NCBI RefSeq assembly: GCF_900116645.1 | Contig: NZ_FPBO01000025.1 | Coordinates: 56,818-120,817, forward strand | Direction of reading: 5' to 3' | DNA length: 64,000 nucleotides | DNA from: Pseudoduganella namucuonensis | GTDB lineage: Bacteria > Pseudomonadota > Gammaproteobacteria > Burkholderiales > Burkholderiaceae_D | Shown: piece by piece, positions 17,416-26,222 of the stretch | Layout: the number at the start of each line of letters is the position of its first letter | Numbering within the stretch: position 1 is the first letter of the stretch | Translations under genes and position numbers: made by a program | Notes under the pieces: generated by a model | Told to the model about the DNA's origin: nothing | What the model saw: the letters and a program-made list of their open reading frames with translations, nothing else | The model's database searches: none

Positions 17416-18273
17416 ATGAAAACCGCCATCGACATCAAGATCGGCATCCGCCATCTCGACAAGCACTACGGCGCCGGCGCGCGCCGCACGCACGCGCTGC
17501 GCGACGTCTGCCTGGACATCGCCGCCGGCGAATTCGTCACCCTGGTGGGCGCGTCCGGCTGCGGCAAGTCCACCTTGCTGCGCACCCTGGGCGGCCTGGA
17601 GGAATACGCCGAGGGCGACATCGTCTGCAATGGCGCCAGCGTGGACGGCCCCGGCCCGGACCGCGCCATGGTGTTCCAGAGCTACAGCCTGTACCCCTGG
17701 CTCACCGTCACGCAGAACATCAAGTTCTGCCGCCGCCTGAAGCACCACCGCGAGGATGCCACCTCGGCCGACGTGGAAATGGCGGCCGGCCGGGCCGAGG
17801 CGCTGGTGGCGCTGATGGGCCTGGGCCACGTGGCGCACGCCTATCCGGCCGAACTGTCCGGCGGCATGCGGCAGCGCGTGGCGATCGCCCGCGCGCTGAT
17901 GATGCGGCCCGACGTGCTGCTGATGGACGAGCCCTTCGGCGCGCTCGACGCGCAAACGCGCGAAGTGATGCACGACCTGATACGCCACGTCTACCTGCTG
18001 GAAAAGACCACCGTGGTCTTCGTCACGCACGACGTGGAGGAGGCGATCTACCTCGGCCAGCGCGTGGTGGTGATGGCGCCGCGTCCCGGCCGCATCGACT
18101 CCATCATCGACATCCCCTTCGGCGCGCGGCGCACGCAGGAACTCAAGCTGGCGCCGGAATTCACGGACCTCAAGCGCCAGGTGCTGGAGCGCATCCGCGC
18201 CACGTCCGGCATGCGGACCGACCTGGAACAGCTGGAAAAACTGACACGCAACATCACCCTATCCGGAGACTGA
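17416..18273 (+). CDS. ABC transporter ATP-binding protein of the guanidine importer
   Basis: 285-residue ATPase of the SsuB/TauB group. Walker A is GASGCGKST, the Q-loop lies in MVFQSYSLYPWLTV, the signature is LSGGMRQRVAIARAL, Walker B is VLLMDEPFGALD, and the switch His is in VFVTHDVEEAI. The start at 17416 (MKTAIDIKIGIRHLDKHYG) lies two bases past the permease stop; the open frame extends further 5' inside the permease but is not the start. Confidence 0.93.
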   Translation: MKTAIDIKIGIRHLDKHYGAGARRTHALRDVCLDIAAGEFVTLVGASGCGKSTLLRTLGGLEEYAEGDIVCNGASVDGPGPDRAMVFQSYSLYPWLTVTQNIKFCRRLKHHREDATSADVEMAAGRAEALVALMGLGHVAHAYPAELSGGMRQRVAIARALMMRPDVLLMDEPFGALDAQTREVMHDLIRHVYLLEKTTVVFVTHDVEEAIYLGQRVVVMAPRPGRIDSIIDIPFGARRTQELKLAPEFTDLKRQVLERIRATSGMRTDLEQLEKLTRNITLSGD

Positions 18274-18274
18274 C

Positions 18275-18994
18275 ATGACTGAGAACAAGAACACGCTGTG
18301 GACCGAGACGGTGCCCGGCGGCGGCCACTGGTCCTACCGCATACGGCGCGGCACCACGCTGCGCTTCACGGACCTGGAGGGCGGCGCCAACGTCGCCATC
18401 CTGCTGTACCGCGCCGACGAGCGCCTGGAGCGCCTGAACCTGCAGGACACGCTGAAAGCCCAGCACACCGCCCACCTCACCGCCGGCAACGTGCTGTACT
18501 CGGACATGGGCCGCATCCTGGCCTCCATCGCCGCCGACACCGTGGGCTGGCACGACCCGCTGTGCGGCGTGTCCGACGCGGCGCTGGTGCGCGCCCGCCA
18601 CGGGGACAAGCGCTACCAGGAACACCGCAACGCCATGCACCGCAACGGCAAGGACAGCCTGCTGATCGAGATCGGCAAATGGGGCCTGGGCCTGCGCGAC
18701 CTGGTCCCCAACGTGAACCTGTTTTCCAAGGTGACGGTGGATGCAGAGGGCCGCTTCCACTACGTGCCCGGCAACTCGCGCAAGGGCGACAGCGTGGACC
18801 TGCGCTTCGAGATGGACACGCTGCTGGCGCTGTCCACCGCGCCGCATCCGCTCGATCCCGCGCCCGAATACGCGCCGAAGAAGGTGTCCATCGAGGCGTG
18901 GGAATCCGGCGTCGCGCCGGCGGACGACATCTGCCGCCTGTCCTGCCCCGAGAACGGGCGCGGCTACCACAACACCGAACTCGCCCACCGATAG
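18275..18994 (+). CDS. Carboxyguanidine deiminase subunit (urea carboxylase-associated protein 1, DUF1989)
   Basis: 239-residue DUF1989 protein, the UAAP1 type. In guanidine-degrading bacteria the UAAP1/UAAP2 pair (CgdA/CgdB) deiminates carboxyguanidine, made by guanidine carboxylase, to allophanate with release of ammonia. Features seen: GGHWSYRIRRGTTLRFTDLEGGANVAILLY near the N-terminus and TVGWHDPLCGVSD with His/Asp/Cys of the expected metal/active region. It begins one base after the ATPase stop. I do not assign the A or B letter. Confidence 0.9.
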   Translation: MTENKNTLWTETVPGGGHWSYRIRRGTTLRFTDLEGGANVAILLYRADERLERLNLQDTLKAQHTAHLTAGNVLYSDMGRILASIAADTVGWHDPLCGVSDAALVRARHGDKRYQEHRNAMHRNGKDSLLIEIGKWGLGLRDLVPNVNLFSKVTVDAEGRFHYVPGNSRKGDSVDLRFEMDTLLALSTAPHPLDPAPEYAPKKVSIEAWESGVAPADDICRLSCPENGRGYHNTELAHR

Positions 18995-19003
18995 GAGACC
19001 GGC

Positions 19004-19651
19004 ATGACCACACTGCTCGAAAGCCCCCGCGATTCCGCCAGCGCCGTCCTGGACCACTACCTGCCGGCCGGCGAACCATGGCTGCACAAGGTGAAGCGCG
19101 GCCAGGTGCTGCGCATCGTCGACCTGGAAGGCAACCAGGCGGTCGACACCATCTTCTACAACGCCGCCGACACCGCCGAGAGCTACAGCGTGACGGACAC
19201 CCTGCAGCGCCAGGGCGGCATCTACCTGAGCACCGGTTCGGTGCTGTACTCGAACCGCGGCCGCGCCATGCTGAGCATCGTGGCCGACACCTGCGGCCGG
19301 CACGACACGCTGGGCGGCGCCTGCGCCGCCGAGAGCAACACGGTGCGCTACGCCGCGCAGAAGAAGTTCATGCACAGCTGCCGCGACAACTACCTGCTGG
19401 CGCTGGCGCACGCCGACATCGGCATGGGCAAGCGCGACATCGCGGCCAATGTGAACTTCTTCATGAACGTGCCGGTGACGCCTGAGGGCGGACTGAGTTT
19501 CGAGGACGGCCTGTCCGCGCCCGGCAAGTACGTGGAGCTGCGCGCCGAGATGGACGTGCTGGTGCTGGTCTCGAACTGCCCGCAGCTGAACAACCCGTGC
19601 AACGCCTACAACCCCACGCCCGTGCGCTTCGTGATCTGGGACGAACAATGA
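19004..19651 (+). CDS. Carboxyguanidine deiminase subunit (urea carboxylase-associated protein 2, DUF1989)
   Basis: 215-residue paralogue of the preceding protein, UAAP2 type. It shares KVKRGQVLRIVDLEGNQAVDTIFYNA and DTCGRHDTLGGAC, where conserved Cys and His are candidates for metal binding; HSCRDNYLLALA follows. The pair is expected to act as a heteromer on carboxyguanidine. Its stop overlaps the carboxylase start (ATGA), showing tight coupling to the enzyme that supplies its substrate. Confidence 0.9.
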   Translation: MTTLLESPRDSASAVLDHYLPAGEPWLHKVKRGQVLRIVDLEGNQAVDTIFYNAADTAESYSVTDTLQRQGGIYLSTGSVLYSNRGRAMLSIVADTCGRHDTLGGACAAESNTVRYAAQKKFMHSCRDNYLLALAHADIGMGKRDIAANVNFFMNVPVTPEGGLSFEDGLSAPGKYVELRAEMDVLVLVSNCPQLNNPCNAYNPTPVRFVIWDEQ

Positions 19652-22600
19652 CAAAGCTGAACAAGATACTGATCGCCAACCGCGGCGAGATCGCCTGCCG
19701 CATCATCCGCACCGCGCGCGGCATGGGCATACGCACGGTGGCGATCTACTCCGAGGCGGACGTGGAGTCGCTGCACGTGCGCCTCGCCGACGAGGCGGTG
19801 TGCGTGGGACCGGCCGCGGCGTCGGCCAGCTACCTGGCCACGGAGCGGGTGCTGGAGGCGGCGCGCGCCACCGGCGCGCAGGCCATCCATCCGGGCTATG
19901 GCTTCCTGAGCGAGAACGCGGCGTTCGCCGAGGCCTGCGCGGAGGCCGGCATCCGTTTCATCGGCCCCACGCCGCACCAGATGCGCGAGTTCGGCCTGAA
20001 GCACACGGCGCGCGCGCTGGCGCAGCGGGCGGACGTGCCGCTGCTGCCCGGCACCGGCCTGCTGGACGACGCGCGGGACGCGCTGGCGCAGGCCGAGCGC
20101 ATCGGCTATCCGGTGATGTTGAAGAGCACCGCCGGCGGCGGCGGCATCGGCATGCGCCTGTGCCGCGACGCGGCCGAGCTGGAGGCGGCGTACGCGTCGG
20201 TGCTGCACCTGTCCGAGAACAACTTCAAGAACAGCGGCATCTACCTGGAAAAGTTCGTGGAGAACGCGCGCCACGTGGAGGTGCAGATCTTCGGCGACGG
20301 GCGCGGCAACGTGGTGTCGCTGGGCGAGCGCGATTGCTCGGTGCAGCGCCGCAACCAGAAGGTGATCGAGGAGACGCCGGCGCCGGGACTGGACGACGCC
20401 ACGCGCGCGGCCCTGGCCTCGACGGCGGTGCGGCTGGCGAGCGCCATCTCCTACCTGTCCGCCGGCACGGTGGAGTACGTGCTGGACGCCGACAGCGGCG
20501 CCTTCTACTTCCTGGAGGTGAACACGCGCCTGCAGGTGGAGCACGGCGTGACGGAAGCGGTGTTCGGCGTCGACCTGGTGGAGTGGATGATACGCGCGGC
20601 CATGCCGGGCTTCGAGCTGCCGCCGCAGGACAGCCTGCGAAGCAGCGGCCACGCGATGCAGCTGCGCGTGTACGCGGAGGATCCGAACAAGAACTTCCAG
20701 CCCTCGTCCGGCGTGCTGACGCAGGCGGCCTTCGCGCCCGGCCTGCGCGTGGACACGTGGATCGAGCGTGGCGTCACCGTGAGCCCGTTCTACGATCCCC
20801 TGCTGGCCAAGCTGATCGTGCACACCGCCACGCGCGGCGAGTCCATCGCCGCGCTGTCGTCGGCCTTGCTGGACACGCGCATCGACGGCATCGAAACCAA
20901 CCTGGGCTACCTCGGCACCATCCTCGCCTATCCGGCGTTCACCGAGGGCAAGCAGATCACGCGCATGCTGGCGGGCATGCCCTACCATCCGCGCACGGTG
21001 GAAGTGCTGGAGGGCGGCATCCAGACCACGGTGCAGGACTACCCGGGCCGCCTCGGCCTGTGGGCGGTCGGCATTCCGCCGTCCGGTCCGATGGACTCCT
21101 ACGCGCACCGCTACGCCAACCGCTTGCTGGGCAACGGCGACGACGCCGCCACGCTGGAGATGACGCTGCAGGGCGCGACGCTGGCGTTCAACTGCGACAG
21201 CGTGGTCGCGCTGGCCGGCGCCGACATGAACGCCACCCTGTCCGGGCCGGACGGCAAGCGCCGCCTGGCCAGCTGGCGGGCGCACCCGGTGAAGGCGGGC
21301 GAAACGCTGCGCTTCGGCGCCATCGACGGCGCGGGCCTGCGCGGCTACGTCGCCTTCGCGGGCGGCATCGACACGCCGGAATACCTGGGCAGCCGCGCCA
21401 CCTTCACGCTGGGCCAGTTCGGCGGCCATGGCGGCCGGGCGCTGCGCGGCGGCGATGTGCTGAAGCTGCGTGCGGCGCGGGCGCCGCACGCGCCAGCCGC
21501 CGCCATTCCCGCGGCGCTGTCGGCGGCGGTTCCCGCGTACAGCCACGCCTGGGAAATCGCCGTCCACTACGGCCCCCACGGCGCGCCGGACTTCTTCACC
21601 GACGACGACATCGCCATGTTCTTCGGCACCGACTGGCAGGTGCACTTCAACTCCAGCCGCACCGGCGTGCGCCTGGTCGGCCCCAAGCCGCGCTGGGCGC
21701 GCACGGACGGCGGCGAGGCGGGCCTGCACCCGTCCAACATCCACGACAACGCCTACGCCATCGGCTCGGTCGACTTCACCGGCGACATGCCCGTGATCCT
21801 CGGCCCGGACGGCCCCAGCCTGGGCGGCTTCGTCTGCCCGGCCGTGATCGTGTCGGCCGACCTGTGGAAGATGGGCCAGTTGAAACCCGGCGACACCGTG
21901 CGCTTCATCCGCGTGACGGTGGAGCAGGCCGCCGCGATGCGCGGCGCGATGGAGGCGGTGTTCGATGATCCCGCCGCCGAAGCCGAAGCCGAAGCGGCCT
22001 TGGCCCCCGTATTCGCGCCGCCGAAGACCGCCGCGGGCGAGGCCGCGCCCGCGGTCGCCGGCCGCGCCACGTGCCCGGACGGCACGCCCGTGCTGTACCG
22101 CCGCGCCGGCGACGACTATCTGCTGGCCGAATTCGGCGACATGGTGCTCGACATCGAGCTGCGCTTCCGCGTCCACGCGCTGATGCTGGCCATCGAGGCC
22201 GCGCGCCTGCCGGGCGTGATCGACCTCACCCCCGGCATCCGCTCGCTGCAAGTCCACTTCGACCACCGCCGCCTGCCGGCCGCGCGGCTGATCGAGCGGA
22301 TCGACGCCTTGCTCGCCCAGCAGCCGCCGGTGGACGAGATGGTCGTGCCGTCCCGCATCGTGCACCTGCCGCTGGCCTGGAACGACGAGCAAACCCGCCT
22401 CGCGATCCAGAAGTACCAGACCACGGTGCGTCCGGACGCGCCCTGGTGCCCCAGCAACATCGAATTCATCCGCCGCATCAATGGCCTGGACAGCGTGCAG
22501 GAGGTGTACGACGTGCTGTTCAACGCCAGCTACATGGTGCTGGGCCTGGGCGACGTGTACCTCGGCGCGCCGGTCGCCACGCCGGTCGATCCGCGCCACC

Positions 22601-23304
22601 GCCTGGTGACGACCAAGTACAACCCGGCCCGCACCTGGACCCCGGAGAACGCGGTCGGCATTGGCGGCGCCTACCTGTGCGTGTACGGCATGGAAGGGCC
22701 GGGCGGCTACCAGTTCGTCGGCCGCACGGTGCAAATGTGGAACCGCTACCGCCAGACCGCCAGCTTCCGCGACGGCAAACCGTGGCTGCTGCGCTTCTTC
22801 GACCAGATCCGCTTCCACGAGGTGAGCGAGGCGCAGCTGCTGGAGCACCGCCGCGACTTCCCGCTGGGGCGCTTCGACATCCGCATCGAGGAAACCACGT
22901 TCTCGCTGGCCGACTACCGGCGCTTCCTGGCCGCCGAGCGGCCGTCCATCTCGGCGTTCAAGCAAAAGCAGCAGGCCGCCTTCGAGGCCGAACGCGAACG
23001 CTGGGGCAGCGCGCCGGCCGACTACGTGGGCGAGGCGGTGGCCTCGGCCGACGCCGTGGCCGAGCTGCCGCGGGGCAGCCGCTACATGTCCGCCGTGGTG
23101 CCGGGCAGCGTGTGGAAGGTTGTCGCGCAGCCCGGCGACACGCTGGCCGAGGGCGACCTGGTCGCCATCCTGGAATCGATGAAGATGGAAATCCCGCTGC
23201 GCGCGCCCGCCGCCGGCGTGCTCAGTTCCTGGCTGGTCAGCGAAGGAAAGCCGGTGGAAGCCGGACAGCACGTGGCCATTTTCGTGGAGGCCGACCAGCC
23301 ATGA
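19648..23304 (+). CDS. Biotin-dependent guanidine/urea carboxylase
   Basis: 1218-residue single-chain carboxylase. Order: biotin carboxylase (about 1-450, starting LNKILIANRGEIACRIIRTARG, with VEYVLDADSGAFYFLEVNTRLQVEHGVTE), the KipI/KipA-like carboxyltransferase region (about 465-1120), and a C-terminal biotinyl domain with AILESMKMEIPL (biotinylated Lys about 1179). Automatic annotation would say urea carboxylase. The guanidine-I riboswitch and UAAP pair in the same operon indicate guanidine as the main substrate, giving carboxyguanidine. The start at 19648 overlaps the UAAP2 stop. Confidence 0.93.
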   Translation: MTKLNKILIANRGEIACRIIRTARGMGIRTVAIYSEADVESLHVRLADEAVCVGPAAASASYLATERVLEAARATGAQAIHPGYGFLSENAAFAEACAEAGIRFIGPTPHQMREFGLKHTARALAQRADVPLLPGTGLLDDARDALAQAERIGYPVMLKSTAGGGGIGMRLCRDAAELEAAYASVLHLSENNFKNSGIYLEKFVENARHVEVQIFGDGRGNVVSLGERDCSVQRRNQKVIEETPAPGLDDATRAALASTAVRLASAISYLSAGTVEYVLDADSGAFYFLEVNTRLQVEHGVTEAVFGVDLVEWMIRAAMPGFELPPQDSLRSSGHAMQLRVYAEDPNKNFQPSSGVLTQAAFAPGLRVDTWIERGVTVSPFYDPLLAKLIVHTATRGESIAALSSALLDTRIDGIETNLGYLGTILAYPAFTEGKQITRMLAGMPYHPRTVEVLEGGIQTTVQDYPGRLGLWAVGIPPSGPMDSYAHRYANRLLGNGDDAATLEMTLQGATLAFNCDSVVALAGADMNATLSGPDGKRRLASWRAHPVKAGETLRFGAIDGAGLRGYVAFAGGIDTPEYLGSRATFTLGQFGGHGGRALRGGDVLKLRAARAPHAPAAAIPAALSAAVPAYSHAWEIAVHYGPHGAPDFFTDDDIAMFFGTDWQVHFNSSRTGVRLVGPKPRWARTDGGEAGLHPSNIHDNAYAIGSVDFTGDMPVILGPDGPSLGGFVCPAVIVSADLWKMGQLKPGDTVRFIRVTVEQAAAMRGAMEAVFDDPAAEAEAEAALAPVFAPPKTAAGEAAPAVAGRATCPDGTPVLYRRAGDDYLLAEFGDMVLDIELRFRVHALMLAIEAARLPGVIDLTPGIRSLQVHFDHRRLPAARLIERIDALLAQQPPVDEMVVPSRIVHLPLAWNDEQTRLAIQKYQTTVRPDAPWCPSNIEFIRRINGLDSVQEVYDVLFNASYMVLGLGDVYLGAPVATPVDPRHRLVTTKYNPARTWTPENAVGIGGAYLCVYGMEGPGGYQFVGRTVQMWNRYRQTASFRDGKPWLLRFFDQIRFHEVSEAQLLEHRRDFPLGRFDIRIEETTFSLADYRRFLAAERPSISAFKQKQQAAFEAERERWGSAPADYVGEAVASADAVAELPRGSRYMSAVVPGSVWKVVAQPGDTLAEGDLVAILESMKMEIPLRAPAAGVLSSWLVSEGKPVEAGQHVAIFVEADQP

Positions 23305-23345
23305 ACGCATACCAACACACCGCACACCCACTCAAGGAGCAAGCC

Positions 23346-24257
23346 ATGCCGCATCGCAGCCCTAAACTGAACCCGAGTCATATCGCCCTCGCCGCCGCGG
23401 CCCTCGCCGTATGCGCCGGCCTGCACACCGGCGCAGCGCTGGCCGAGGAGGCCGCCGCGCCCGCGCTCACCGCCCACGTGGACCTGGTGAGCCGCTACGT
23501 CCTGCGCGGCATCACCTCGACCTACGGGCCGGGCGCGCCGCTGGGCAACGCGGGGGCGGACGCGCCGGAGTCGGACCGCGCCGCCCTGCAGTGGGGCGCG
23601 GACTGGAGCCACCCGTCCGGCTACTACCTGGGCTACTTCGGCTCCACCGTCAACTACTCCTACCGCCGCCTGGGCCAGTCCTACTCCGACCGCAGCGTCG
23701 CCAGCTTCCAGTCCGCGAAATCGGTCGAGAACGACCTGTATGGCGGCTATAACGGCAAGGCCGGCGACATCGGCTACACCGTCGGCGCGACCGGCTACGT
23801 CTACATCAACGGCAAGCACGCCGACGCCATCGAGACCAAGCTGGCGCTGAGCTACGACGCCTTCACGCTGGCCGCGCAAACGCTGCTGGAGGACGTGGTG
23901 TGGGGTAACAGCGGCGACACCTACTGGACGCTGAACTTCAGCAAGCCGCTGCCGTACGAGCTGGCGCTGACCGCCTCGCTGGGCTACTACAGCTACGGCA
24001 AGGAGGGCAAATACCTGGGCACGCGCGACACCGCCATGGGCGTCAATTGCGCCGCCGGCGAAAGCTTCTTCACCAACGGCTGCCTGGCGGGCGGCCGTCC
24101 CGTGTCGGGGGCCTTCCGCCACCTGATCATCGGCGTCACGCGGCCGATCGGCGCGACGGGCCTGACGTGGGGCGTGCAGGCCATCCTGGGCGGCAAGAAC
24201 CGCTACGGCGTTGAACAGAAGAACCAGCTGCTCGCCACGCTGAGCTACGGCATATAA
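23346..24257 (+). CDS. TorF-family putative outer-membrane porin
   Basis: 303-residue protein with a signal peptide (to about residue 37, GAALAEEAA) and an amphipathic beta-strand pattern: AHVDLVSRYVLRGITSTYGPG near the mature start, repeated aromatic strand ends, and a final strand LLATLSYGI. This fits the TorF putative-porin family (TIGR02001). AAGGAGCAAGCC precedes the ATG. Its place between the carboxylase and allophanate hydrolase suggests it passes guanidinium or a related cation across the outer membrane; that is inference. Confidence 0.82.
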   Translation: MPHRSPKLNPSHIALAAAALAVCAGLHTGAALAEEAAAPALTAHVDLVSRYVLRGITSTYGPGAPLGNAGADAPESDRAALQWGADWSHPSGYYLGYFGSTVNYSYRRLGQSYSDRSVASFQSAKSVENDLYGGYNGKAGDIGYTVGATGYVYINGKHADAIETKLALSYDAFTLAAQTLLEDVVWGNSGDTYWTLNFSKPLPYELALTASLGYYSYGKEGKYLGTRDTAMGVNCAAGESFFTNGCLAGGRPVSGAFRHLIIGVTRPIGATGLTWGVQAILGGKNRYGVEQKNQLLATLSYGI

Positions 24258-24267
24258 GGGGATGGAC

Positions 24268-26067
24268 ATGGATCTCACGATAGAAGGATTACGCCGCCAG
24301 TACGAAGCGGGCACGCTGCTGCCCAGCGAGTGCGTCGAGCGGGTGCTGGCGCGCGTGGCGGACGCGGGCCGCGACGAGGTATGGATTTCGCGCGTTCCGG
24401 GGCAGCGCCTGCTCGAGCAGGCGCGCGCGCTGGACCGGCTGCTGGCCGGGGAGGGCGCGGCGGCGCTGGAGCGCCTGCCGCTGTTCGGCGTGCCGTTCGC
24501 GGTGAAGGACAATATCGACGTGGCGGGCATGCCCACCACCGCTGCCTGTCCCGCCTTCGCCTACACGCCCGAAGCCTCCGCCACCGTGGTGGAGAAGCTG
24601 CTGGCGGCGGGGGCGCTGCTGGTCGGGAAGACCAACCTGGACCAGTTCGCGACCGGCCTGGTGGGCACGCGCTCGCCCTACGGCGCGGTGCGCAACGCGC
24701 GCCATCCGGAACACGTGTCCGGCGGCTCAAGCGCCGGTTCCGCCGTGGCGGTGGCGCTGGGCCTGGTGAGCTTTTCGCTGGGGACCGACACGGCGGGCTC
24801 GGGCCGCGTGCCGGCGGGCCTGAACAACATCGTGGGCCTCAAGCCCACGCCCGGCCTGCTCAGCACGCGCGGCGTGGTGCCGGCCTGCCGCACGCTCGAT
24901 TGCGTTTCCGTCTTCGCCGCCACCGTGGCGGACGCGTGGGCGGTCACGCGCGCGGCGGCGGGCTATGACGCCGCGGAGCCTTATTCGCGCAAGGTGCCGA
25001 TGGCCGGCGTGCGGCGGCGCGGCTACCGCGTCGCGGTGCCCGCCCAGCTGGAGTTCTACGGCGACGCGGCCGCCGAACGGGCGTTCGCCGAGAGTCTGGA
25101 ACGGCTGGCCGCCCATCCCGGCTGCACGGTCGAGCGCATCGACTACACGCCGTTCCGCGAAGCCGCGCTGCTGCTGTATCAGGGGCCCTGGGTCGCCGAG
25201 CGGCGCGCCGCCGTCGGCGACTTCTTCGAGGCGCGCCGCGCGGAGATGGACCCCACCGTGGCCGGCATCATCGCCCAGGCGGACAAGTTCAGCGCTACGG
25301 ACGCCTTCAACGGCCAATACCGCCTCGCCGAACTGCGCCGCGCGGCGGAAGAGCGGCTGCGGACTTGCGACCTGCTGCTGGTCCCCACCGCGCCGACCAT
25401 GCCGACGATCGCGGCGGTGCGGGCCGAGCCCGTGCTGCGCAATTCGGAGCTGGGGCACTACACCAACTTCGTCAACTTCTTCGACATGGCGGCCATCGCG
25501 GTGCCGGCCGCGGGACGCGACGACGGCCTGCCGTTCGGCGTCACGCTGATCGGCCGCGCGGGGGCGGACCACATGCTGGCCGCGGCGGCGCAGGAACTGA
25601 TGCCGCTGTGGGCCGGCGCCGAGTCGGGCAGCGCCGGGGCCGGCGCACCGGTCGCGGGATCGCCGCTGCCGCTGTCGGAACCGGGCGTGCTGCTGGCGGT
25701 CGTGGGCGCCCACCTGGAAGGCCAGCCGCTGAACTGGCAGCTGCTGGAGCGCGGCGGCCGCAAGGTCGCTTCCACGCGCACGCAGTCGTGCTACCGCCTG
25801 TACGCGCTGCCCGGCACCACGCCCCCCAAGCCCGGCCTGGCGCGGGTGGCGGAGCGGGGCGCCGCGATCGAAGTGGAGGTGTGGGAGCTGCCGTTGCGCG
25901 CGTTTGGCGCCGTGGTGGCCGAGGTCCCCGCGCCGCTGGGCATAGGCTCGCTGGAACTGGCCGACGGCAGCTGGGTGAAAGGCTTCATCTGCGAACCGCT
26001 GGCATTGGAGGGCGCGCAGGACATCACACAACACGGCGGCTGGCGCGCCTATCTGGCCACCCGTTGA
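24268..26067 (+). CDS. atzF: Allophanate hydrolase
   Basis: About 599-residue amidase-signature enzyme that hydrolyses allophanate to two ammonia and CO2, the last step of guanidine breakdown. The Ser-Ser-Lys triad region is present: K80 in FAVKDNIDVAGMP, GGSSAGSAVAVALG, and TDTAGSGRVPAG. The C-terminal domain typical of AtzF follows (about 450-599, from GVLLAVVGAHLEGQPLNWQL). ATG at 24262 is also in frame, but 24268 sits six bases after AAGGGG and is preferred. Its 10-base distance from the porin gene shows both share the operon. Confidence 0.93.
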   Translation: MDLTIEGLRRQYEAGTLLPSECVERVLARVADAGRDEVWISRVPGQRLLEQARALDRLLAGEGAAALERLPLFGVPFAVKDNIDVAGMPTTAACPAFAYTPEASATVVEKLLAAGALLVGKTNLDQFATGLVGTRSPYGAVRNARHPEHVSGGSSAGSAVAVALGLVSFSLGTDTAGSGRVPAGLNNIVGLKPTPGLLSTRGVVPACRTLDCVSVFAATVADAWAVTRAAAGYDAAEPYSRKVPMAGVRRRGYRVAVPAQLEFYGDAAAERAFAESLERLAAHPGCTVERIDYTPFREAALLLYQGPWVAERRAAVGDFFEARRAEMDPTVAGIIAQADKFSATDAFNGQYRLAELRRAAEERLRTCDLLLVPTAPTMPTIAAVRAEPVLRNSELGHYTNFVNFFDMAAIAVPAAGRDDGLPFGVTLIGRAGADHMLAAAAQELMPLWAGAESGSAGAGAPVAGSPLPLSEPGVLLAVVGAHLEGQPLNWQLLERGGRKVASTRTQSCYRLYALPGTTPPKPGLARVAERGAAIEVEVWELPLRAFGAVVAEVPAPLGIGSLELADGSWVKGFICEPLALEGAQDITQHGGWRAYLATR

Positions 26068-26081
26068 AAAGGAGAACAGTC

Positions 26082-26186
26082 ATGACCAGGAACGGCATGC
26101 TGCAATCGCTATGGAAGCTGCTGCGCGGCGCGGTGCTGATGATCGCGAGCCACCCGCGCGGACGCAACCCGCGAGACCCGGCTTAA
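26082..26186 (+). CDS. Predicted 34-residue small protein at the end of the guanidine operon
   Basis: ORF beginning MTRNGMLQSLWKLLRGAVLM and ending SHPRGRNPRDPA. AAAAGGAGAACAGTC gives a textbook ribosome-binding site eight bases before the ATG, only 14 bases past the allophanate hydrolase stop. The middle is a short amphipathic/hydrophobic helix flanked by basic residues, suggesting membrane association. No known family recognised. The RBS quality and position are the only support. Confidence 0.5.
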   Translation: MTRNGMLQSLWKLLRGAVLMIASHPRGRNPRDPA

Positions 26187-26222
26187 AGGGCGGAGCCGGT
26201 CCGCCGCTCGCCATCCGAGCTA

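Noticed and set aside
19648..23304. Naming the carboxylase simply urea carboxylase
   Set aside because: Domain order is shared with urea carboxylase, but the guanidine-I riboswitch and the UAAP pair favour guanidine as substrate.
19606..23331. 1241-codon minus-strand frame opposite the carboxylase
   Set aside because: Antisense shadow of the carboxylase; no RBS and low-complexity composition.
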